The notes below the pieces were generated by a model. It saw nothing but the letters and a program-made list of their open reading frames with translations, was not told the origin of the DNA and did no database searches. DNA of 64,000 bases from Prorocentrum cordatum. Lineage: Eukaryota > Sar > Dinophyceae > Prorocentrales > Prorocentraceae. The DNA lies in NCBI GenBank assembly GCA_963575745.1, contig CAUYUJ010001337.1, positions 525,150-589,149 of the forward strand. Direction: 5' to 3'. Of the stretch, positions 31,340 through 41,033 are shown piece by piece. Made by a program: the position numbers and the translations under genes. Positions within the stretch are counted from its first letter, which is position 1, and each line of letters starts with the position of its first letter.

Positions 31340-32450
31340 GTAGCGGAGCTTCGGCTCCCTTCCACGCGCCACCATGGCGCTTCCCCGCTGCCCTGCTTCG
31401 ATGGCGAAGACCTCCCCTTCTTCCCATCGTGATAGTCAACCACCTGAAGGATGACTTCAACAATGGCCACCGCGTCATCCCCGCTGCCGCGCCCTCTGCG
31501 CGCATGGCCGTGTTCGCCGAAATCGTTTTCTTTTACCCGTCCATTTGCACGGGGGAGACGCACTAGTACAACATCGAGGACACCGCCATCAAGTAGCGTG
31601 CCCCCCGCCGCCTGCTTTTCCCTTCGGGTATTTTCGAACTGTGTTCGAGATGGTCGGGGTTCTCATGTCTTCGCGGTACTCGCCCGCGGGCCCGCGGCCA
31701 TTGTCAGTTGCGTCGCTGGAGCGCGAGGGGGAAGAGGGGAAGGACACATCGCCCGCACTGCATCCGCTTATGGGTGTAGCCGACCGTGTCAATCAGTCGG
31801 TCGGTCCGACGCTTACATCGCCGGCGTCGGCAGCGCGCCCCGAGTTGTCCGCAATGACGTTGTGGAAACCGGGGGGGGCGCGTGCAGGCAAGAGCGGGCG
31901 TATTACAGGGGATGGGGCAATTATGCTGCCATCCTTCAGGGCAACCTTGGGACTATTGTTTATCGGTTGTCCGGGGCATGTCCCTCAATGTCATTCGCGC
32001 GCTCCCCGTTTCGTGGCAGACCTGGGTCCCCATGCGCGCACTTCTTGATTATCGTGCAGACGGCAGTGACCAGCACAGTGACGATGCGACCTCGGCGAGA
32101 TCTTTCACCACTATGTGGCGGAGTGCTCCGAGCGCAGCCAGAATCCCAATCGCGCGACAATATAATAACCCAATGCGCTGAGAAGGAGGACCATGCCAGG
32201 GATAGAGACCGACGACGCCTCGGAGGATCACTGCCAGAACATCGCCGTTGGTAGGAGCCAGGGACGTCACGCCTCCTCGGCACCTGGAGGGGGTTCCACT
32301 CTGGAACGAAGGCCATCGGAGCGGGCATGGCCGCCGCCCTCGGCCGCGTCGCCTGCGGGGGCGCGAGCGGCGGCGGCATCGGCAACGTGCGACGCCTCCG
32401 CCTCTGCGGGCCCGAGCAGCGGCTCGCGTGCCCCACCGACGCTGGACGCG
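31340..32450. other. Unassigned stretch with coding-like pieces
   Basis: One frame at about 31422-31600 reads IVIVNHLKDDFNNGHRVIPA and continues to MAVFAEIVFFYPSICTGETH before a stop at about 31565, with codon endings rich in C and G. I cannot assign it. Later open frames of about 100-260 codons have Arg/Ser/Pro-rich composition and are not supported. Confidence 0.3.
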
Positions 32451-32454
32451 GGAG

Positions 32455-32515
32455 GTAATAATTTGCGTGCCCCCCCCTCTGAGATCTACCTTGAAGCTCT
32501 TTTTCTACTGATATC
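32455..32515 (+). repeat. Dispersed AT-C8-CTCTGAGATCTACCT motif, copy 1
   Basis: AATAATTTG, a C run, CTCTGAGATCTACCT and CTTTTT recur in the same order, complementary, at 37165-37225. Both copies read APPSEIYL in one frame. Confidence 0.55.
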
Positions 32516-32770
32516 CGTCACAGTGGTCGTGGCGCCGTCATGGGTGATGAAGCTTACGTCGCAAGTGCGGGCCTTAGCAAGTCTGTCATCGGACGGCCAA
32601 TCAGAAAGGGCCCGGGCGATCGACGCCCGATTGTGCCGACGACGCGATAACTGCACGGTCTAAGCGCGCAATTTACTTATGCACATGCACAAAACATGCG
32701 CGCGTGCATTCAGACACGCGCGCGATTGAACACGCGCGCAGACACATAAGGACTTGATCTCATGATCTGA

Positions 32771-33050
32771 TCACATCATGATGAATGAAGCGGATGCAGG
32801 GATGCAGCGATCGGGCGATAGGAGCATCACTGCAATGCTGAAGCCGACGCACGTGGCCTCCACCTCAACGTCGAAGGAAGGGCGAACAATGATGTCCTCA
32901 AGGTCGGGGTCAGCTGGGTGCCACAGGGGACCCGCGAAGCCTGGCGCGTGGAACTGGCCTAAACCCTTGCGGAACGTCTTGAAGATGGGCCAGCCGCCGA
33001 TGCAACAGTAGATGCGGTCCTTATGTTTCTTTCCGAACGGCTGTTGAAAT
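32771..33050 (-). other. Possible exon, unassigned
   Basis: On the minus strand a frame reads KDRIYCCIGGWPIFKTFRKG and HAPGFAGPLWHPADPDLEDI, with mixed residues and C/G-ending codons typical of dinoflagellate coding sequence. A plausible acceptor (TTTCAACAG) precedes it at about 33050. No start, no partner exon and no family is recognised. Confidence 0.3.
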
Positions 33051-33388
33051 CTACACCGTCTTCTTGCTTCCGCCGCAGAAAAGACCAGCCGACCAGCGCA
33101 GTCTTCGCCGGATGTCTGTCTTTTCCGAAGCACGAAGAAGACTTAAAGTACCGCGCATCAGGTTTGCAACAAACCTGTGGCGCAATTCTTTTCCATTTCA
33201 GAATGCGTCTCGCCGTCCTGGCCAGCAGCCACGCGGTTGCTCTGTCGGGCGCTGAGCTTGCGCCACGCCGTGTCAGGCGGCAAGGCAGCGCCAGGGCCGA
33301 CGTCAGTGACGAACGCCCACTCGAGCGCCATTGTGGTTCGCAAGAGCAGGGATATGAAGGGGCGCAAATTGCCACAATGAAAACCCGA

Positions 33389-33883
33389 TCAAACGGGGTG
33401 CTTGAGCCGATAAACGACGTGCGAAACAGTGGTTGTGAATATCGTTGTTATTGACATCCGCTGTGCTTCATCAATCACATAGGACCACTCCCTCCCGCCA
33501 CCCCGAGAGTGCGAAGCACCACCGAATCCTCCAAACGCGAGCTCCTCAAAAACGGGGGCATCCAATATTGGAGTGCTTTCTTCTTTTCCCATCATGTTGA
33601 CATCTCTAACCTCATAGCTGCCATATTCGGAAATATGAACGGGGGCCGACCAAAAATATTTTCTCCCCGAAAGTGAAAGACGACGCGGGCTCCTCCCAAA
33701 CGGGGGCATCCAATATTGGATGCCCCTCTTCATTACGAGTGTGTGCAGAATATAGTCATGCTCAGAGATGTTTTTACCCCCGCTGCGTTTTCCAGGTTTG
33801 AAGTATACATCGTTGTGCTGAACTTCAGGAGAAGAGCAATCCAAAGTACATGTCATCTCATGATAAAGCGAATCGAAACACAT
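33389..33883 (-). CDS. Hypothetical 164-residue open frame
   Basis: A non-repetitive minus-strand frame of 164 codons with balanced composition (KRSGGKNISEHDYILHTLVM, GRKYFWSAPVHISEYGSYEV). It lies downstream of the coiled-coil gene, in the same direction. No domain, signal peptide or membrane segment is evident. It contains two copies of a 21-bp repeat ending in the palindrome-like CATCCAATATTGGA (33556-33572 and 33704-33720). It could be a gene, the 3' region of its neighbour, or chance. Confidence 0.3.
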   Translation of the reverse strand: MCFDSLYHEMTCTLDCSSPEVQHNDVYFKPGKRSGGKNISEHDYILHTLVMKRGIQYWMPPFGRSPRRLSLSGRKYFWSAPVHISEYGSYEVRDVNMMGKEESTPILDAPVFEELAFGGFGGASHSRGGGREWSYVIDEAQRMSITTIFTTTVSHVVYRLKHPV

Positions 33884-33987
33884 TCGGCCCCAAGTTCATG
33901 ACATCGCACTTCCGCCTTGCTTGTCGTTTTTTTAGGCTTGCACATGCAAGGCCGGTGGCCGAATTTGCCGTTTGCAGAGGCAGCAGG

Positions 33988-34933
33988 CTACTGGGCGCCA
34001 AAGCACCCGTCCCGGTCGCTCGCCCTGGGGCCTCTCGGCCGCCTCACGAGCTCGTAGTAGTTCGCCTGCTGCGCCTTGGAAGCGTTCTGGAGGAAGCGGT
34101 TCTTCTCCGTGGAGAGGCCGCGGCACTTCGCCTGATGGAGTTTGGGGAGAGAGGTTTGGTCGCCCCTTGGCGCTCGCCTAGGCGGGCGCCAAGTTTGGCT
34201 TGTTTGCTCCGGGGGAGGGGGGTAGGTTTTTTCGCCCTCGAAAGGCCTGCGCCTTCGTGAGGCTAGCCCGCAAGCTCTCGTTCTCCGGCTCCGCCTCGTC
34301 CCAAGCGGCCGCCTCGCCTTCCCGCCGGGCTGTGCGTGCTTTCTGCTTCCAGTCGTCTCGCTCCTCCTGAGTCTCCCGCAGCTGCTTGCGCAAGCCCTCG
34401 TTCTTGTCCTTCGCGGTGCCCAGGTTTTTGCGGGCGTTCTCGGCCGCGCGCTGTGGGGAAACAGAAAGTTTCTGTGTTGGTCGTTGAACTGTGGTTGTTG
34501 TTTCTTTCGTTGGTGTTGTTATGTTGCGTAGCTGCGTGGGGGGGTTGCGGTGCTGCCACGTTGGTGGTTGCTGAAGCTTTTCCTTTCCATGGTATCGAAT
34601 GCTGCTTGCTTGCGCTATGTGCTCCGGTGCTTTGTGTGTTGCTTGTACGGAGAGGTGCGCGCTTAGTGTCCCAACAACCGTGTGGACGAACACATCACGG
34701 CGCAAGTGGAAGTTCTCCTTCTTTTTCTCCTTCACTTCCTTGTGGAGCTCCGTCTGCCTCTTCCTCAAGGCTCCCACGGTGTCGTGGTATTTTTTCAAGT
34801 GCACTTTGGCCGACTTCTGGAGGTACTGCTTGACCCGCGGTTTCTTGAGCCAGTTTTGGATAGAGGCTGCCCGTTTGCGATCCCTGCAGTTGTCAGTCTT
34901 GGTCTTCACGGCTTTCTTCGTGGACGCAGGCAT
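33988..34933 (-). CDS. Coiled-coil protein, three exons, about 195 residues
   Basis: Proposed exons on the minus strand: 34933-34694 (80 codons), 34450-34247 (68 codons), 34131-33988 (47 codons and stop TAG). The protein is basic at the N-terminus (MPASTKKAVKTKTDNCRDRK) and then a nearly continuous coiled coil: LRKRQTELHKEVKEKKKEN, then NLGTAKDKNEGLRKQLRETQ, then LSTEKNRFLQNASKAQQ. The coil continues across both junctions in one register with phase-0 introns, the main support for the model. Intron 1 ends TTTCCCCACAG; its donor is either GTGTTC or GTTGTT, so exon 1 may be up to 5 codons longer. Intron 2 (115 bp) starts GC and ends AG, with CAGGC at both boundaries. The function is not known. 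No enzymatic motif is present. Confidence 0.65.
34132..34246 (-). other. Intron 2 of the coiled-coil gene, GC-AG type
   Basis: A 115-bp intron with the pentamer CAGGC at both splice junctions. It contains a 26-bp near-perfect palindrome at 34167-34192 (one mismatched pair). Direct repeats at intron ends and noncanonical donors are known features of dinoflagellate introns. Confidence 0.55.
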
Positions 34934-35000
34934 TCGCGCAGCGCGAGGCCGACAAGGTGAAGCAAACAAATTAAGAAGGTCGCAGACCCGAAGCCGGTAG

Positions 35001-35040
35001 GCTAAGAATGATGAGGGGGAGAGGGAGGGATAATGAAAAA
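35001..35040 (-). promoter_or_regulatory. Candidate trans-splice acceptor for the coiled-coil gene
   Basis: Minus strand: a pyrimidine tract (TCCCTCCCTCTCCCCCTC) followed by ATTCTTAG at 35002-35009. This is 68 bp upstream of the proposed ATG and is the nearest good AG acceptor. Dinoflagellate mRNAs receive a spliced leader at such sites. Confidence 0.35.
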
Positions 35041-35109
35041 ACAACGTCAGGAACACAATAATATGAACAGAGAGATTGCGATCATATTCTCTCTAACTAC
35101 GCCTCCTCC

Positions 35110-35605
35110 TCCGCCTACTCATCATCATCATCAATACCATCATCATGATCATCATTACCATCATCAGCCTCATCATCGTCATCGTCATCATCATCATCAT
35201 CATCGTCGTCGTCATCGTTCTTATCATCATCATCTTCATCACCATAGTCATCGTCACTGTCACCATCATCATCATCACCATCATCGTCAACACCATCATC
35301 ATCGTCATCATCATCATCATCGTCGTCGTCATCGTTCTTATCATCATCATCTTCATCACCATAGTCATCGTCACCGTCACCATCATCATCATCACCATCA
35401 TCGTCAACACCATCATCATCGCCATCGTCATCATCATCATCATCGTCGTCGTCATCGTTCTTATCATCATCATCTTCATCACCATAGTCATCGTCACCGT
35501 CACCATCATCATCATCACCATCATCGCCAACACCATCATCATCGTCGTCGTCAGCGTCATCGTCATCATCATCATCATCGTCATCGTTCCTCCGCGTCGT
35601 CGTCA
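35110..35605. repeat. CAT/CGT array with higher-order repeat
   Basis: Triplet array in which a block beginning GTTCTTATCATCATCATC recurs at 35217, 35334 and 35457 (spacing 117 and 123 bp). This gives a higher-order unit of 39-41 triplets. Confidence 0.85.
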
Positions 35606-35789
35606 TCCCGCTCTTCCTCCCAATCCCTTGCTGTGTACACTCGTTCTCCTTGAATTTCACACGGCTCCAGAGCATACCAGATCAATAGTTCGACATCGAG
35701 CCTTCAATATCCAACGATCAACACCACCTCCAGACCGGCCATCAGTCCCAGGCAGACTGCTGACGGCTCCGCCCCCCCCCCCGCGCTGC

Positions 35790-35975
35790 CCTCCTCCTCC
35801 TCGTCGTCATCATCGTCGTCCTCCTCCTCCTCATCGTCATCATCGTCGTCGTCCTCCTCCTCCTCCTCATCGTCATCATCGTCGTCGTCCTCCTCCTCCT
35901 CATCGTCCATCGTGCGCGCACTGCTCCTCCTCCTCATCGTCGTCATCATCGTCGTCCTCCCCCTCCTCATCGCGC
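35790..35975. repeat. CTC/GTC trinucleotide array
   Basis: Blocks of CTC and GTC/ATC triplets preceding the large palindrome. Confidence 0.85.
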
Positions 35976-36339
35976 CTGGAGCGGGAGGGCGGGAGAGCGG
36001 GAGAGCGGGGGAGCTCAGCGGGCGGGGAAGCTGCGAGTCGAGGAGGCGAGTTATGCTCTGGCCCGGTTTCGGGCAAGTGTGGATTAGAGATCCCAGAGCC
36101 GCTTGACATGCATCGGGTTGCGTGCACGGCTTCTCGGACCCTCGGGAGGCGATGGAATGGTGCCGCCGAGAGCGAAGCAGAGAGGCTCGCGAGACGCAGT
36201 CCCAGAGGGAGGATCCTCTTCAGGCTTGATCAATGCATCAGGCTTTCGCTGACCGCGAGGGGGCTTGCTCCATTTTCCAATAAAGTCCAATACAGCCCTC
36301 TTCCTCCTCCTCCTCCTTCTCCTCCTCCTCCTCCTCATC

Positions 36340-37110
36340 GGGAGGGCGGGAGAGCGGGAGAGCGGGGGGGCGGGATCGGAGAGCGGGAGAGCGGGAGAGC
36401 GCGGGAGAGCGGGAGAGCGGAGAGCGGGAGAGCGGGAGCGGAGAGCGGAGCGGGAGGGGAGAGCGGGAGAGGGCGGGAGAGCGGGAGAGCGGGAGGGCGG
36501 GAGGGCGGGAGAGCGGGAGAGCGGGAGAGCGGGAGAGCGGGAGAGCGGGAGAGCGGGAGAGAGCGGGAGAGCGGGAGAGCGGGAGAGCGGGAGAGCGGGA
36601 GAGCGGGAGAGGGAGAGCGGGAGAGCGGAGAGCGGGAGAGCGGGAGAGCGGGACAGCGGGAGAGCGGGAGAGCGGGAGAGCAGGGGTGCCGGGGGGGCGG
36701 CCGGGGCGGCCCGGCCGCTCTCCCGCTCTCCCGCTCTCCCGCTCTCCCGCTCTCCCGCTCTCCCGCTCTCCCGCTCTCCCGCTCTCCCGCTCTCCCGCTC
36801 TCCCGCTCTCCCGCTCTCCCGCTCTCCCGCTCTCCCGCTCTCCCGCTCTCCCGCTCTCCCGCTCTCCCGCTCTCCCGCTCTCCCGCTCTCCCGCCTCCCG
36901 CTCTCCCGCTCTCCCGCTCTCCCGCTCTCCCGCTCTCCCGCTCTCCCGCTCTCCCGCTCTCCCGCTCTCCCGCTCTCCCGCTCTCCCGCTCTCCCGCTCT
37001 CCCGCTCTCCCGCTCTCCCGCTCTCCAACTCTCCCGCTCTCCCGCTCTCCCGCTCTCCCGCTCTCCCGCTCTCCCGCTCTCCCGCTCTCCCGCTCTCCCG
37101 CCTTCCCACT
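36340..37110. repeat. Large palindrome of 8-bp satellite GGGAGAGC
   Basis: GGGAGAGC units run from about 36340 to 36684. A 30-bp GC-rich centre (36685-36714) follows, and then the complementary unit CTCTCCCG runs to about 37105. Arms are about 345 and 390 bp. The left arm has more unit variants (GGAGGGC, GGAGC); the right arm is very regular. All frames are open on both strands (RAGERESG and LPLSRSPA repeats), which is a property of the repeat and not coding evidence. Confidence 0.9.
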
Positions 37111-37164
37111 CCTCCCGAATTTCCATTTCTCCCGCCATCTCGCTCTCCCATCAGCGGCTGGAGA

Positions 37165-37225
37165 GCACGTTATCGAAAAAAGGTGGTTGAGGTAGATCTC
37201 AGAGGGGGGGGCTCCCAATAATTTG
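37165..37225 (-). repeat. Dispersed CTCTGAGATCTACCT motif, copy 2
   Basis: Complementary-strand partner of 32455-32515. It sits just beyond the right arm of the palindrome. Confidence 0.55.
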
Positions 37226-37429
37226 GTAAGCGGCGAACTCGGAACCCAACGAGTTTTGCCAAGCGGCCCACGTCTCGTCTCGCCTGACCGGCATGGGCCA
37301 CGGGTGCGCGGGCGAGTGCGTGCCAGCTGCCCCCATCCAAGCTGGTCGAATTAACGGCAACCCGGCGCTTCCCATGACCTGCCTCGCGCGCAGCTCGGCC
37401 GCACGGGGAGGCCAGCTTGGAGAGGGGGG

Positions 37430-37702
37430 GGGCGCGCTCAGGAGGCGTCCGCCCTGGCGAATTTCAACCGATTGCCGCAGGGACGCATCGACAACCTAAT
37501 CGCCAGTTTCGACATCTTCCGCAGCAGGGCGCAGCGGGCAGGTAAATCCACGGTCGGCTACGAGGGCCCCGCCTACCTCTTGCTGCGCGCGGTGGGTGCG
37601 TCGAAAATCCATCTCGCCATGACTTTGCAGAGCCGCGACGGGGCCTGCCCGACGGGCGCGCCAAATCGGGCGCGCGTGATAGGCCAGCCACACAGATTTT
37701 GA
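37430..37702 (+). pseudogene. Element 2: Gag core
   Basis: NFNRLPQGRIDNLIASFDIF and AYLLLRAVGASKIHLAMTLQ give the helical pattern of a retrotransposon Gag core, the capsid-forming part of the polyprotein. Upstream sequence (37230-37430) is probably the rest of Gag but is too decayed to read. It ends at a TGA, 37700-37702, and related sequence may continue in another frame. Confidence 0.6.
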
Positions 37703-38299
37703 CGCATGATCGAAGGCTCGCCAGGCAGTCTCGCCCCGGACGCGCATTCGCCCCGACGCCGAGCGTCTCTCACGGGGGCGCCCGCGCGCGATCAGGGCCA
37801 GTGTGCCCGTGGCGCTGGGGCTGGATCGAGCTCGGACGGCGCGGGCCCATCCAGCCTTAGGAGCAGCGCAGAGCCCACCTGCAGCGCCATCAGCCGCCCG
37901 CGCCGGTGCATCAGAAGCACCGCGGGCGGCGTGCCCAGCGGCGCACGTCGATGCCGGCGTTGAGTCCGACGCCGCCAGTTCACTCGGCGAAGAAATCGCA
38001 GCCGACGACCCCGAATTGTGCGACGCTTCCGTGGGCCAGCGCGGCGCGCATCTTTTCGGGGCTTGCGAGCGCGCCGAGCCCCGATGGCGACGCTTCAACG
38101 GCGACAAGCCCGCGCGTCGCGCGCGGAGGGTCCCGCGCTTTCTTGGCCAACTTGCCCGACAACGACCCCCGCGAAACCTCCGCCGGCCTCGGGCTTCGGG
38201 GGGGGGGCGGGGGGGGGGGGCTGGGCGGGGGGCACGCGTTGGACCTGCGCGCTGGGATTTGGCCGACGCGGCAAGCCACTGGGCCCTGACGGGGCGCGT

Positions 38300-38360
38300 C
38301 TCAAGTGCAGCGAGTGCGACTCAGAGGAGCGCCTCGTGCGCGACTGCCCCCGTCGGCGCC
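38300..38360 (+). pseudogene. Element 2: nucleocapsid zinc knuckle
   Basis: CSECDSEERLVRDCPRR has the spacing C-x2-C-x4-x-x4-C of a CCHC knuckle, with Arg where the His ligand should be. CCHC knuckles bind retrotransposon RNA. The missing His suggests mutation. Confidence 0.6.
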
Positions 38361-39339
38361 GGCCACGGCGCGCCCTCTCCCACGACGCCCGAGCCTCGGC
38401 GGCGCCGTCGCCGCCTACGCCGGCATCCTTGCCGCTCGCGTGCCTGGGGCACCGCGGAGCGCCTGGGCCAGCCGCTCAAAGGCCATCGCCAGGTTTCTAT
38501 TCGGTCTCGATGAGCAGGGGAAGCCACGGGGCGCCCGAACCCGCGGATCTCGGGCCCGAAAACGGCGACCCCATGCGGAGACCGATCATTGGAAATGGGG
38601 GCCAGCCAACTCCAGCTTCGAGAGCTGCATGGCCCGCCCCAGCACCATCATCGACAGCGGCAGCTCCCGGCGCTGCGCCCGACGGCTCCTGGCCAGCAGC
38701 TGGCCAGAGCCATTGGTCAAGCTGGGCGGGCGCTTCATCGCCCTCGTCGGGTTCGCCCAACCCGCGCGAGGCCGAACTTCGACGACGTTGCTCGGACATT
38801 GACGACCTCATGGGCCGCGTGCATCAGGGCAACAACGCTGCCAGTCCGCTTGGCAGGAGGGGGGAACTCAGCACCTGCCGCGCCCGCAGCTTCAGCAGCA
38901 TCAGCAGCGCCGCCAGCAATGGCGCCGCAGTGCTGGGCCGGAGCGGCCGGTGCTCTCCCGCTGGGGCCACGGCGAGGGCGCGATTGGGCAAGCGGCATCA
39001 CTGCCCGAGTCGCGATGCCAGTTGCCCCGACTGCCGGCGCGCAGTTGCCGAGCAGCACGTGCCCGTTGACGCGGGCCAGTTATCTGGGGGAGTGGACGCG
39101 CGGTCCGCGGGCCGCGACGCGCGGGTGTCCGGCGGCGCGCGATCCGAACGCGGAGTTGGCTCTACATTCGACCACGCACAACGACCGCACCTCGAGGAGC
39201 TCCACTCCATCCAGCTTGCACTTAAGCTCTTGCGACAACAGGGCGAGCAGCGACGACGAGCCGCTCGGAATTGGACAGAACCACCCGACTCATCCACCTC
39301 CTGCGCCGGCTGCCGCACTGGCTGCCCCCCCCGTCGCGA

Positions 39340-39540
39340 TTTTCAACGGCAGCCGCCGGGGATGTCCTATCTGCATCGAGGGCTTCGTACATGTTGATCG
39401 AGTGGTTCGCCTACAGCGATGCCATATCCTGCGCTGGGCATGCCATCTGCTGCTCATGCATGAACACCAACGCCCACCAAGTGCGCCGCCTGGCATGCAG
39501 AGGACCGGCGCACGTCATCGTCGAGTTTCGCCTCATAGGT
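39340..39540 (+). pseudogene. Element 2: RING-like zinc finger
   Basis: GCPICIEGFVHVDRVVRLQ opens the finger (Cys pair at about 39365-39376). After a frameshift the continuation is CAGHAICC and ACRGPAHVIVEFRLIG. The arrangement parallels element 1 and RING-H2 fingers (CxxC, then C/H pair region, then final Cys). Several ligands are missing or displaced. Biological role in the element unknown. Confidence 0.55.
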
Positions 39541-39859
39541 GCAGGACGCACCGCAGCAGGTCCAGCTTTTGCGTTGCAGGCCCGCGCGGCAGACCCTGAC
39601 GCTCCATGTCCAGCGCCGATGGTGCCGGCCCAGCCGACGCCAGATCGACGACAGTGCCAGTGGAGACGCCGCCCAGATTCGTCGGACGGCACCGACTCCT
39701 GGAACACTCACGCAGCCCCCTTGGCAGTGTTTCCAGCATTGTGTCTGATGCCGACGTGGCAGTCAAACTTGACGCGCACTTGGACGAATGCTCCGCCATG
39801 CCGACCGCCTTTCCCGCGGTGGCCCCTACCTCGTCAGGCACAGGCCCGAGTCCACCGTC

Positions 39860-40375
39860 CGACTCACCATGCTACCTGGCGAGCGCAGATCACCCAGGCG
39901 GCTGGCTCGGCGTCATGGACTGACCTCCTCGGGGGCAACGCATCGCGATGAATCTTGGCCGACGAAACCATGATGAGGCCCCAGCCCGCAGTGGAGAGGC
40001 TGACGCCTCCACTCTACGTAGCAGGGGTGGGCAGCGGCTCACAAGTTGCCCACTGAGGGGTACGTTGCCCAAGTCCGGCTACCACTCGCGATGGCGCGAC
40101 CACCGAGCGCAGCGCGCGTGCTCTCGCAGTGGAGGGCGATGGCTTCGACTTCGACCCCCTGCCTATCTTAGTATGCAATCCACGCGGCCCAAGAGCGGGG
40201 TTGTGTCGACGGGCGCATCGCACAAACGCTTTGCGCGAAGGCTGCGAAATCAACTGGGGCACTGGCGCCATGCACTCCGACCTCGAGTCAGCTCCAAGCG
40301 TGGCCACCGATGCATGCCAGTCGACAACTTTGACCAACTCCAACCATCGACCTGGGGTCGACCACCCAAACAGCT
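39860..40375 (+). pseudogene. Element 2: protease region
   Basis: SASWTDLLGGNASR (about 39896) lies where related elements have a VDxGAxTxLxG active-site loop; the Asp is not preserved. YVAGVGSGSQVAH (about 40015) and CMPVDNFDQLQPS (about 40310) correspond to the flap and post-protease blocks, which are also recognisable in element 1. Frameshifts separate them. The call rests on block order more than on a catalytic residue. Confidence 0.45.
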
Positions 40376-40496
40376 CACGCAACCAGCAGTTGGCAGTAAC
40401 CAGGGCAACTACACCAACAACGAACGCGAGCTTAAGCAGCTTAAAATACAGCTTCGTAGCCCCGACGCGCCAGCGCCGGAGCGGGGCGCACCTCAG

Positions 40497-40845
40497 GCAG
40501 CAGGCTGTGACTCATCGCCTGCTCGGACGTCAGCGTCGCGGCCTGTGGTCGCGAGCTGGCGTTTGCGGGCGCGGCGTCTCTTGCACCGCCAGGTGCTTGC
40601 CTGCGGATTGCCACGCGCTCAGGACTGGCCCCCGAAGGCATCGACGTCGTGGGCGGAGTGGTGGACCCCTACCTCCAAGTCAAAATCATGGTGATCATGC
40701 ACAAGGCTGGCCCGCGAACGTTTGTGGTCGAGCGGGGCCAGAGGACCGCCCAGCTCATCCTGGAGCGCATCATCGCGGACTCCGAGATCGTGGTCACCAC
40801 CGTCCCCCATCCCCCCGCGACTCCTAGGGCTTCGGTCGCGCTGGC
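40497..40845 (+). pseudogene. Element 2: dUTPase domain
   Basis: Trimeric dUTPase motifs occur in order. Motif I is broken by a frameshift (AGCDS at 40500, then CSDVSVAACGREL). Motif II is RIATRSGLA (about 40603), close to the family's GRIAPRSGLA. Motif III is GIDVVGGVVD (about 40637), with the catalytic-site Asp. Motif IV is RGQRTAQLILERI (about 40733), where family members have GDRIAQL. The C-terminal Gly-rich motif V is unrecognisable (TPRASVAL). The enzyme converts dUTP to dUMP, limiting uracil incorporation during reverse transcription. One indel in motif I and the loss of motif V make this copy inactive. Confidence 0.8.
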
Positions 40846-41033
40846 AAGACGCGCCCAAGCTGCGACCCCATCCCGCAGGGGTCGGGCACTGCAGCGCCAG
40901 CAGGGCCTCAGGGTAACTCTGCAACCGAAGACCCCACGCAGCCGCGGCACCAGGAGGAGGACGGGTCAGCCCGCAAGGCTGGCCAGCGGACTCGCCCTGA
41001 CAGACGTGGACAGCAGGGCCAGGCAGCCCCGTC

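Noticed and set aside
32049-32436. Possible ATP synthase or V-ATPase proteolipid exon (minus frame GDVLAVILRGVVGLYP; plus frame KAIGAGMAAALG)
   Set aside because: The two fragments lie on opposite strands and neither extends into a conserved helix pair, so the similarity is probably due to composition.
36280-36290. AATAAA polyadenylation signal
   Set aside because: Isolated in repeat DNA, not linked to a gene, and dinoflagellates do not reliably use this signal.
35145-37190. 681-codon open frame on plus and several 270-360-codon frames over 36.1-37.2 kb
   Set aside because: They consist of triplet arrays and the 8-bp satellite read in all six frames; no unique coding sequence is included.
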